DNA of 64,000 nt, taken from positions 319,410,361 through 319,474,360 of the forward strand of contig JASDDO010000006.1 of assembly GCA_030015575.1 (NCBI GenBank). Direction: 5' to 3'. The notes beneath the pieces are model-generated. The model was given only the letters and a program-made list of their open reading frames with translations. It searched no databases and had not been told where the DNA came from. The DNA comes from Agapanthus africanus (taxonomy: Eukaryota > Streptophyta > Magnoliopsida > Asparagales > Amaryllidaceae). The position numbers and the translations under genes are program-made. Positions within the stretch are counted from its first letter, which is position 1, and each line of letters begins with the position of its first letter. Shown in pieces: positions 55,741-64,000 of this stretch.

Positions 55741-58700
55741 ATGACTGGACTTAAGTTACTCCTAGATAAAAACAAACTGACAGGGCCAAACTACAAAGAT
55801 TGGCTCAGGAATGTCAAGATAGCAATCACTTATGACAAGCTGGGGTATCTTCTTACCACCAAATCTCCCCCTGTCCCTGGTCCAACTTCCAGTGTCGCGG
55901 ATAAGGAAATCCGCAAGACTTGGGAGATTGATAGCGCGAAGGCCAAATGCCTCCTGCTTGCCTCGATGGATAACGAACATCAGAGGAGGCATGAGAATAT
56001 GGACATGGAATCCATATTGCTCCATACAAAAGAACTGTATGGAGAGCAATCACGTATCGCAAGATACGAAGCGTCGAAAAAATTATTTTCGACAAGAATG
56101 GCCGTCGGATCATCAGTAGCCGAGCACGTGCTAAAGATGATCGGCTACATTGAGGAACTCGCTGACCTAGGGATCACATTAGAGAGTGAGCTATATACGG
56201 ATATAGTTCTCCAGTCCCTTCCTTCCACTTACGCCCAGTTCATACTGAACTTCAACCTACAAGATAAAGAGGTTGAACTTTCAGAGCTCCTCAACATGCT
56301 GAGGAGCGCAGAGGGCACCCTACAGATAGGTAGGGAAACATCCACTTTGTTTGTAGGAGGATCATCTTCTTCTAAGTCCAAGGCGAAAGCCAAGGGAAAG
56401 AAGAAGAAAGCCCCCGCCAAACCAAGGGGCGGTGTTAGTAAAGTGGATACGAAGGGAAAAGCCAAAGCAACAAAGATAGCGAGGAAGCTTGTGGATAAGG
56501 AAGAATGCTTCTATTGTCATAAGAAAGGACACTGGAAGAATGATTGCAGGGCCTGGAAGGCCAGAACACAGGAATTGAAGCAGGTTGCAGCTTCAGCTTC
56601 AGGTGTGTATGTTATTGAAAACTGTCTTTCAATAAACTCTACTTCCTGGGTATTGGATACCGGATCAGGATCTCATATCTGTAATTCTTTACAGGCGTTG
56701 AGAAACCGTAGGGTTTTGAAGGCAGGTGACATGACCCTCAGAGTTGCGAACGGAGCTAGCATGGATGCTAAAGCCGTGGGGGACTATCACCTGGGAATGT
56801 CAGATGGACATGTTTTGGTTTTGCGTAATTGCTTTTTTGTACCCAACGCAACTTGTAATATCATTTCTGTATCTTTAGTTTCTAAAGAAGGTTATGAATT
56901 TGCGTTTGTAAGTAATGTTGTAAACATTCACCTTAATCAAGTTTTGATTGGGTCAGGTACTTTGAGTAATGGTATATACGTGTTAAACCAACCACAGATT
57001 TTTAATGTCCAGAATACACACAAAAGAAAGTCTCCAGAAATAAATCAGACTTTCTTATGGCATTGTAGATTGGGTCACATCAATGAGAGAAGGTTGACGA
57101 AGTTACATACAGAAGGGTATTTGAATGCGTTCGAATATCAGTCGTATGCCACTTGTCAATCCTGTCTCAAAGGAAAGATGACAAAGACTCCGTTTACTGG
57201 ACATGGAGTAAGAGCGAGCGAGCTCTTGGGACTCGTACACAGTGACGTGTGCGGTCCAATGTCTACACATGCCCGAAGCGGACATTCTTACTTCATTACT
57301 TTTACGGATGACTTCTCAAGGTACGGTTATGTCTTCTTAATGAAACATAAGTCCGAGGCCTTTGGAAAATTCCAGGAGTATAAGAATGAAGTAGAGAAAC
57401 AGACCGGCAAAAGTATTAAGATTCTAAGATCGGATCGAGGTGGAGAATACTTAAGTGCCGAGTTCCTGGACTATTTAAAAGAGAACGGAATTCTCTCTCA
57501 GCTTACTCCTCCATACACCCCGCAACATAACGGTGTATCGGAGAGACGGAACCGCACCCTATTGGATATGGTGCGGTCCATGATGGGTAATGCTGAGTTA
57601 CCGCGATCATTCTGGGGGTATGCGCTAGAATCAGCTGCGTACCTTTTGAACCGAGTTCCGACTAAGACTGTGCCTTCCACACCATATGAAATGTGGTGTG
57701 GGAAGAGACCCTATCTTAAGCACATTAAGACATGGGGATGTCCGGCTTTTGTCAAAAAGCAGCATGCGGACAAGCTCGAGGCACGCTCAGTACAGTGCAA
57801 GTTTGTGGGGTATCCAAAGAACTCAAAAGGATATTTCTTCTACTGTGAAGAGGAACAAAAAGTTCTTGTTTCTCGTCATGCCTACTTCTTGGAAACTGAG
57901 TTTTTGGAAAACCAGATAAGTAGGAGCACAGTAGAACTGGAAGAAATTCCAGAACCACGGACTGTTACTGAAAGTTTAGTGGAACCAGAAGGTTCGGAAG
58001 AACAGGACATTCCTACGCCGCTCCGCAGAAGTAGTAGGCAGTCTCATCCGCCCGAGAGATACTACGGTTTTCTCATAGACGGGGATAGAGAGGATTGCAT
58101 CATAGATTATGATGAGCCTACTAGCTTCCAGCAGGCCGTTCAGAGCGTTGACTCAGTGAAATGGCTGGATGCAATGCGGACCGAAATGGAGTCCATGTAC
58201 ACCAACAAGGTATGGACGTTGGACATTGCTCCAGACGGGGTAAAACCCGTAGGGTGCAAGTGGATCTTCAAAAGGAAGATTGGTGTAGATGGACAGGTTG
58301 AGACCTATAAAGCTAGGCTGGTAGCAAAGGGTTTTCGTCAAAGACCTGGCTTGGACTACGACGAAACCTTTTCTCCAGTAGCCATGCTGAAATCCATTCG
58401 GATCCTTCTTGCCATTGCTGCCTTCCACGATTATGAGATCTGGCAAATGGACGTAAAGACAGCTTTTCTAAATGGAAATTTAGAGGAGTGTGTCTATATG
58501 GACCAACCAGAGGGTTTCATTCAGAGTGGGAGCAGCGGAAAGGTGTGCAAGTTGCTTAAGTCCATCTATGGACTAAAGCAGGCATCGCGGAGTTGGAACA
58601 TCTGCTTTGATGAGACGGTCAAAGAATTTAGCTTTATCAAAAATCCAGATGAACCATGCATCTATAGTAGATTTGTAGCGAGAACTGTAGTATTCCTCGT

Positions 58701-59691
58701 TTTGTACGTGGATGACATTCTCTTAATAGGAAATGACATTCCTATGCTACAATCTGTCAAGGGGTTCTTGTCACACAGGTTCTCCATGAAAGACCTGGGT
58801 GATGCCTCATACATTCTGGGTATCCGGATCTACCGTGACAGATCCAAGAGGATATTAGGACTTTCACAGTCCAGGTACATCGACACCATACTGAAGAGGT
58901 CCAGTATGGAAGATTCCAAGCGCGGTAACCTACCGGCTTGTCACGGGATCACCCTCTCTAAAGAGATGTCTCCCAAGACTGATTTGGAGAGGGATCGCAT
59001 GTCTATCATACCCTACGCTTCTGCAGTAGGCTCTATAATGTATGCGATGTTGTGTACCAGACCGGATGTAGCTTATGCACTGAGTGTGGTAAGCCGGTAT
59101 CAGTCTAACCCTGGGGAGAAACACTGGATAGCGGTAAAGAACATTCTCAAGTACCTGAGAAGGACTAAGGAGATGTTCTTGGTGTATGGCGGAAAAGACC
59201 TCAAGATCGAGGCCTTTGCTGACTCCAGCTTCCAGAGTGACAAGGATGATTCCAAGTCCATGTCGGGTTTTGTCTTTACCCTCAATGGAGGGGCGGTGTG
59301 TTGGAAGAGTTCCAAACAGGAAACCGTTGCAGACTCGACGATGGAAGCGGAATACATCGCTGCATCTGATGCCGCAAAAGAAGCTGTCTGGATGAGGAAG
59401 TTCTTGAAAGAACTTCAGGTGGTTCCGTCCATTGTTGATCCAATACCTCTGTATTGCGACAACAACGGGGCTATAGCTTTAGCGAAGGAACCCAGGTCCC
59501 ATCAGAGATCCAGGCACATCTTGAGGCGGTATCACCTGATCAGGGAGATCGTGGATCGCCAGGAGATCGAGGTTCGGAGAGTCGCTTCAGAAGACAACAC
59601 TGCAGATCCATTCACCAAGGCCTTGCCCCAGACTCAGTTCGAGCGGCTGATCGAGATGATAGGTCTTCGATACGCCAGTACATGGCCTTAG
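55741..59691 (+). CDS. Gag-pol polyprotein of copia element C
   Basis: Intact ORF of 1316 codons from ATG 55741 (MTGLKLLLDKNKLTGPNYKD). Gag: residues 1-250, ending in a lysine-rich stretch and CCHC knuckle CFYCHKKGHWKNDC from residue 256. Protease: WVLDTGSGSH, Asp 306. Integrase: GAG-pre-integrase HCRLGH...CQSC finger near 441-480, catalytic D502 (HSDVCGP), D565 (RSDRGGEY), E601 (SERRNR). RT: about 815-1060 with DETFSPVA, QMDVKTAFLNG and YVDD at 989-992. RNase H: ADSSF, ADSTMEAEYIA and YCDNNGA near the C-terminus. All catalytic residues are present and no stop is seen, so the polyprotein may be functional. An in-frame TTG lies 18 bp upstream; the ATG is preferred. Confidence 0.96.
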   Translation: MTGLKLLLDKNKLTGPNYKDWLRNVKIAITYDKLGYLLTTKSPPVPGPTSSVADKEIRKTWEIDSAKAKCLLLASMDNEHQRRHENMDMESILLHTKELYGEQSRIARYEASKKLFSTRMAVGSSVAEHVLKMIGYIEELADLGITLESELYTDIVLQSLPSTYAQFILNFNLQDKEVELSELLNMLRSAEGTLQIGRETSTLFVGGSSSSKSKAKAKGKKKKAPAKPRGGVSKVDTKGKAKATKIARKLVDKEECFYCHKKGHWKNDCRAWKARTQELKQVAASASGVYVIENCLSINSTSWVLDTGSGSHICNSLQALRNRRVLKAGDMTLRVANGASMDAKAVGDYHLGMSDGHVLVLRNCFFVPNATCNIISVSLVSKEGYEFAFVSNVVNIHLNQVLIGSGTLSNGIYVLNQPQIFNVQNTHKRKSPEINQTFLWHCRLGHINERRLTKLHTEGYLNAFEYQSYATCQSCLKGKMTKTPFTGHGVRASELLGLVHSDVCGPMSTHARSGHSYFITFTDDFSRYGYVFLMKHKSEAFGKFQEYKNEVEKQTGKSIKILRSDRGGEYLSAEFLDYLKENGILSQLTPPYTPQHNGVSERRNRTLLDMVRSMMGNAELPRSFWGYALESAAYLLNRVPTKTVPSTPYEMWCGKRPYLKHIKTWGCPAFVKKQHADKLEARSVQCKFVGYPKNSKGYFFYCEEEQKVLVSRHAYFLETEFLENQISRSTVELEEIPEPRTVTESLVEPEGSEEQDIPTPLRRSSRQSHPPERYYGFLIDGDREDCIIDYDEPTSFQQAVQSVDSVKWLDAMRTEMESMYTNKVWTLDIAPDGVKPVGCKWIFKRKIGVDGQVETYKARLVAKGFRQRPGLDYDETFSPVAMLKSIRILLAIAAFHDYEIWQMDVKTAFLNGNLEECVYMDQPEGFIQSGSSGKVCKLLKSIYGLKQASRSWNICFDETVKEFSFIKNPDEPCIYSRFVARTVVFLVLYVDDILLIGNDIPMLQSVKGFLSHRFSMKDLGDASYILGIRIYRDRSKRILGLSQSRYIDTILKRSSMEDSKRGNLPACHGITLSKEMSPKTDLERDRMSIIPYASAVGSIMYAMLCTRPDVAYALSVVSRYQSNPGEKHWIAVKNILKYLRRTKEMFLVYGGKDLKIEAFADSSFQSDKDDSKSMSGFVFTLNGGAVCWKSSKQETVADSTMEAEYIAASDAAKEAVWMRKFLKELQVVPSIVDPIPLYCDNNGAIALAKEPRSHQRSRHILRRYHLIREIVDRQEIEVRRVASEDNTADPFTKALPQTQFERLIEMIGLRYASTWP

Positions 59692-59705
59692 TGCAAGTGG
59701 GAGAT
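59692..59705 (+). other. Polypurine tract of element C
   Basis: TGCAAGTGGGAGAT lies between the stop codon and the 3' LTR start, as is usual in copia elements. Confidence 0.85.
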
Positions 59706-61894
59706 TGTTAGTGTATATGCCCTAGAGGCCATTACTGTATCATACTAGTTTGTATATTACTTAATGGATGCTTGGGATATTCACCTTGTATATACAATCT
59801 TGCTCAAAATAGTAGTATGCTACTTGGTTTGTTTCTACTTCAATGTGTACATGTGTTTATTTTTGTATATCGCCTATACACATTAGTAGAGCCCTTAGGA
59901 TCTTTGCTTGATTACCAGCGATGTGATGGCCGTCACACTAGTGGGGCTGGGTAATCTATAAGCACATCCTTATGCAGGTCCCTGGTCGTAGGACTATCGA
60001 GACAGGGCATCGATACTCCGGAGTAGACCAGCGCATGCGCTTCTCATCCCAGTGTGGGAGACGGTCTGTCCTACAGCCGTCAGTACGTCGTACTTGAGAT
60101 AGTATGCGGGTGCTCGTTAGGTTACGGGTACACTGGACAGGACTCGTCGGGAACTGACTAGTTGGTATTATACCTATCGTCAGTTATCAGTTCCCAGGTG
60201 ACATGAGTACAGCTTAGTCCGCTGACTTGACACTGTCACTTCGCCTCGGGTGTGTTCCCATTGTACTTTGATCACTACCCTACCACGGCTCAAAGGAGTC
60301 GTGCAAACAGGTGGTGGTTGGGTGCAGTCCCGAAGCACTTGGAGGCAGTGACGGTTAGACAGGATTCGTCTCTCCCGGTATTGGGGGTTGACATCGCGCT
60401 GTGTCTAGGAGAGCCATTACACGAGTAGTCCCTGGCCAGGGCAAACGAGATATACTGGTAGGTTTCCAGTGTTATCTCAGGGTGTTTTGGGCTTCGCTCC
60501 GGCACGACTTGTACCGCTATTGGGGGACTGACGTTTACCGCCCCCTAGGCCCGCCATGCGATGTATCAGACGAACAGACCGGACTGTACGGAGAATGTCA
60601 CACTCAGGCTCAGTAGGAGTTCAGATGGGTTTCGCCTCGTCGGTCTTCTTGTCGGCATTACCTGGGGACCGTTACGCACAGCTAGTGCCGCTTGCGGTCT
60701 GTGGTTAAACCCACTGCCAGCGTAGTGTCGAGTCTTTAGAGTCCCACACAGAAAGCTTTTCGCCTTTAGGCAAAAGAGTAGAGGTCGCATGGTATTGCGA
60801 CAGGTCGCATGGTTTTGCGACAGGGTTCGGTCACATCCGTGCACTTGTGCACGTACAGTGTCCGGACAGTTTACACTAGCGGGCTTTGGTTTAAGCCAGA
60901 TCCTAGTGTACCTTATGGGATTGGATTTATCCAGTTTGCATTCGTGTTCCTCGGAACGCGGATGCGGGTGTGTATGCACAGTTGACAGGGAGGCAGAGGC
61001 AGCAGATTCTCATTAGGGTTGTTGACAGTTGACCGTTGACTATTTGACTTTATGCTCAACCCTAATGAGAATATGATATATGATTAACTATTATATTAAT
61101 TAAGTATTATGGTGATATGGTTGTTGACTTGTTGACTTTTGTTGACCTGTTGACTTTGTTGACTTGTTGACTTTTGTTGACTTGTTGACCGGTTGACTAG
61201 GCTTGACTAGTTGACCATCATGATAACCATAGCCATCATTTCATGGCAAATACTTTTGTTTACTTGCTCATTTGTGTAAAATGAGTGCATGAAATGATAT
61301 GGTTATGGTTGCTTCAAACCATCACATAAGACTTTTTTGATATGATGAGTGATGATCACTTTGGATTATGAGAGGGTGAAAGACAAAAGAGTTGCTCATT
61401 CTTTCTTGCTCATTCTCTCTCTTGTTCTTGAGCTCTCCTCTTGCTCTCACCCTCAACCTCTTGCTCCCTCTCTTGATCTATGGTTCTCTTGTCTCATGAG
61501 TTGAGAATCAAGAACCATAGATAAAATCCCATTCTATTTCTTCTCTACTCATTCTAGTTCACTAGGTTTAGCAAACCAAGTGAACTAGTTTCTTCAAAGA
61601 ACGAAGAAGGAGCTAAAGGTTGGAGCTTTCAGGTGGATCTATCTTCGGCGTACGGAGACGACGAGAAGAAGCCATTGGACCACCATCGGAGCTTTGAAGA
61701 CGAAGGAGTTCAAGACAAGCAAGGTATAACCATCTCCATCCGAGTAGCTAACTCTCTTTAGCTAAGTATGCTAGTTTTAGTTTAGTCAAAGATCCCGACT
61801 TTGCTTAGTCCATGTTACCCCTTGCGCTAAAAATTTGATTTTTATACCGTTTCCGCCTCCCCGTAAGAACCGGGGGTCGCAACGTGGACTTACA
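59706..61894 (+). repeat. 3' LTR of element C
   Basis: 2189 bp, TGTTAGTG to GACTTACA, uninterrupted partner of the split 5' LTR; followed by ATCCA. It contains the W-box-like block at 61019-61227. Confidence 0.96.
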
Positions 61895-61899
61895 ATCCA

Positions 61900-62600
61900 T
61901 CTATATAACAAAACAATACAATCAATACAAAATACATTACGGGTTTTTTAAAGGGGTAGACTGGTACTGAATATGTTAGAAGTGGCATGAGACGGTCACT
62001 TTAATACACCTAACCTGAATATCCATTGCTGTTGCACCGTGGCTTAACGATTCCTTGAGCTCCGTATACCTTAGTCTCCGGAATAGTGAGACTCCTCTCG
62101 TATACACTGGCATATTCTGTACCAAGTTACAAACAACTGCGATAATAGAACAAAAGATAACATTATACAGTTATATTCTCTTTTCTGTCTATTCTACTTC
62201 TCTCTTTCTTTGGGACTTACCGAGCGATTGTTCGCTGACGACATTCATTTTCTTCTTTCTTTGGAATGTTGTCAGGTGGATCCGACTCACTAGAGATCGA
62301 GCCCAGTACTGAGGACTTGGAGCAATTTGCCATCGACCCAGAGATGTAGGCACTTGTATATACTTTTCATTTCAGTTATTCCATTGTTTAGGCGTTGCTT
62401 TCTATTCCTGTATTTATATTTCCAGTTGTACTTGTAAAGAATTGTTAAATAAATAAAAGTTGATGTTCATTTATATTCATGTCTCTTGTGTACATTTTAC
62501 TTTATATTGCTTAGTTACGCTTAGCGTATTTACTTCTGAGTAAATACGCCGCGTGACCCGTTGCATCTCCTTACCGTACATCGGGAAGCAGGGCGTGACA
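61900..62600 (+). mobile_element. Host sequence, fragment 3: 3' end of a probable Ty3/gypsy LTR
   Basis: Continues 42026-42518 after removal of C. It shows a pyrimidine tract and TTGTCAG acceptor (about 62274), a short reading GGSDSLEIEPSTEDLEQFAI ending DPEM and a stop at 62347-62349, an AATAAA-type signal (about 62445-62455), and the end TACATCGGGAAGCAGGGCGT then GACA. No PBS follows, so it is a 3' or solo LTR. Orientation is inferred from the plus-strand TATA box at 5590 and this polyadenylation-like signal. Confidence 0.4.
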
Positions 62601-64000
62601 GACCTCATTTATTTGTTCGGGATGCCGAGACTCCGGAAGTGTTATCATTTGGTGCTTCATGACAAGGTTGAATATTTTCCTTGTCTTGTCTTGGGGGAAA
62701 GAGTATTCCTGACCCATCTTCTTTATAAAAGACGAGTTCCAATCGACCTTTTCTCGATTGCACGGCCTCTTGGATCCGCTTCGTTATTTTCGAATGTTGT
62801 TTGCATTTTTTGCCCTAATTTTGCCTCTATTTCGGAATTTTCCCTTTCGCGGGGACATACAGCGGGCCAGGGATGAAGAACATTATAGTCTTTCTTCTCC
62901 ATGGACTGCTGATTGAGACGCTGCATCCTGACCTTTTCATAAATGGCCATTTCGCGGCCGTGATCGTCTCGGCTCTTTTGACAAGCTTCTTTTATTAGCT
63001 TGTCTATTTGTTCTTCGAGCGACGGACTTAATATTCTTAGAGCGGGCTCATGCTCTGTTTCAACATCGCGGCCATTCGGAAGAGCGTTTCCCCTTTGTGG
63101 TAGCTGTTTATGACGCGGCAACCATAGAACTGCTCCCGTTTTTTTGACCGAACGTATCCGAGCCCGGTTGTCTCCATCTTCCTTTTGGACATCTTTCGCT
63201 AAGTCCCGGAATATCCCAAATCTTTTTATAGAATTGGGCTTGTCGAACAGTTTATTCGAGGGGTACACCTTGGTATCTTAACAGCCTTTTCAATCCCTCC
63301 GCGTAGTATCTTGGCAGATGGATTGGTTGAAGCCTGTCGAGTGCAAAATCGGCACCATGCCAAACTTTTTTTCTACTTTGGTCTCCGTAGATTAGTAGAA
63401 AAGGATCGCATTTTCACTTCTTTGCCTGGAAGGGACGTAGAAAGTCTGTAGCTCTTGTACGATGTATGTATCGAGCACATCAAGTTTCTTATAATACCGA
63501 GGAGGAGCCATTGTGATTTGAAGAATCTGATATGCTTTGTCAAGAGTATGTACAGACGGGCGGATGGAGAACATTGCGTTGGCCTCGTCCTCAAAGTCGC
63601 TACCAAAGACCAGAATAGGGGTAGATGGTCCGGGCCTGTTGTTTTCTTTCTGGGGTTGCCCCGAGTAGACTATTTCTTCATCTTCCTCGGAATCCCTCCC
63701 AAAGATCGGGATAGTGGCAGTGAACTTCTATTTATCCTCCGGCTTATGACACCTTTCTGTATCTTCGAAATCTGGTAGAAAGTACTTTGCGTCTTCATAT
63801 TTCCGGACCTCGTTTACGGAGAACGGATTTAGCTTCCCTGTAACGGTGCATTCCAATCCATCCTTGAAATACTTATATCGTGTCGAAGGGATTCCGTTGT
63901 ACTCATGCAACCAGGGGCTGCCGAGCAAAGCGTTATAGCAAGTCTTGGCGTCAATGACGTGAAATTTGATGTTAGTGACGAGCAACCCAAAGCGTAACGT
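62601..64000 (-). pseudogene. Element F: Tat gag-pol fragment (protease end and RT-proximal linker)
   Basis: Minus-strand fragment entering from the right edge. From right to left: end of the protease domain (IDAKTCYNALLGSPWLHEYN), NPFSVNEVRKYEDAKYF, an acidic linker with VRPS, LQTFYVPS, then SPSLEEQIDKLIKEACQKS and a basic stretch. It is cut at 62601 just before the third finger, next to the end of the host LTR. Stops and frame changes are present. Collinear with 38600-39990 of A. Confidence 0.85.

Larger units (their letters stand above)
42519..61894 (+). mobile_element. Element C: young Ty1/copia retrotransposon, interrupted by D
   Basis: Complete copia element with ATCCA duplications: 5' LTR 42519-53641 (containing D), PBS for initiator tRNA-Met at 53643, a 2.1-kb leader, one intact gag-pol ORF, polypurine tract 59692-59705, 3' LTR 59706-61894. 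Integrase lies before RT, the copia order. By eye the LTRs differ at roughly eight substitutions and one indel in 2.19 kb, so insertion is recent. The lineage within copia (Tork/TAR/Angela-like?) was not settled. Confidence 0.95.

Noticed and set aside
62055..62312. 85-codon ORF with hydrophobic segments
   Set aside because: Located in the pyrimidine-rich, intron-like part of the host LTR; hydrophobicity follows from T-rich sequence.
1..64000. tRNA, rRNA or other structural RNA genes
   Set aside because: None seen; the tRNA-like matches are short primer-binding sites only.

Overview
Organism and overall character. The window looks like intergenic heterochromatin of a seed plant with a large genome. 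I see no conventional host gene, rRNA or tRNA. Almost every base belongs to LTR retrotransposons of plant type: Tat-lineage Ty3/gypsy elements with a second, archaeal-type RNase H and an antisense plant-mobile-domain gene, and a Ty1/copia element primed by initiator tRNA-Met. Species and chromosome cannot be told from the sequence. Layout. (E) 1-5451, minus strand: left-truncated Tat element with 5' LTR and decayed, rearranged gag. (Host) 5452-6647, 42026-42518 and 61900-62600 are three pieces of one older sequence, probably a Ty3/gypsy LTR ending GGGCGTGACA, split by later insertions. (A) 6653-42020, plus: Tat element with 5-bp target-site duplication AGGTG; its gag is split by B, and its RNase H/integrase and nearly all of its 3' LTR are deleted. 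(B) 11120-35828, plus: 24.7-kb Tat element inside A's gag, TSD GAGCT, LTRs of about 3.3 kb, decayed gag-pol with two RNases H and integrase, a long 3' non-coding region with hairpins and a 62-bp satellite-like array, and an antisense intron-containing gene with its own likely promoter. (C) 42519-61894, plus: young copia element with an intact 1316-codon polyprotein, TSD ATCCA, LTRs of about 2.19 kb. (D) 42695-51624, minus: 8.9-kb gag-only element inside C's 5' LTR, TSD TACAC. (F) 62601-64000, minus: fragment of another Tat gag-pol. How the parts relate. The four TSD pairs and TG...CA ends give the order: host, then A and C; B in A; D in C. B and D have identical 19-nt primer-binding sites and share several 3' non-coding modules although their LTRs differ, so D looks like a non-autonomous, gag-supplying element that could be served by enzymes of a B-like element. 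Most interesting. The Tat LTRs and 3' regions are built from trains of short hairpins whose arms change in a compensatory way while loops stay constant (for example arms CTTACGAG/CTCGTAAG, CCTACGAG/CTCGTAGG and CCTACGGG/CCCGTAGG around loop ATCCTYACGA). The same elements carry three copies of a CX2HX4HX4C finger across gag-pol, and B's antisense gene has four small GT-AG introns, all phase 1. These points come from reading by eye and no alignment or database search was run.
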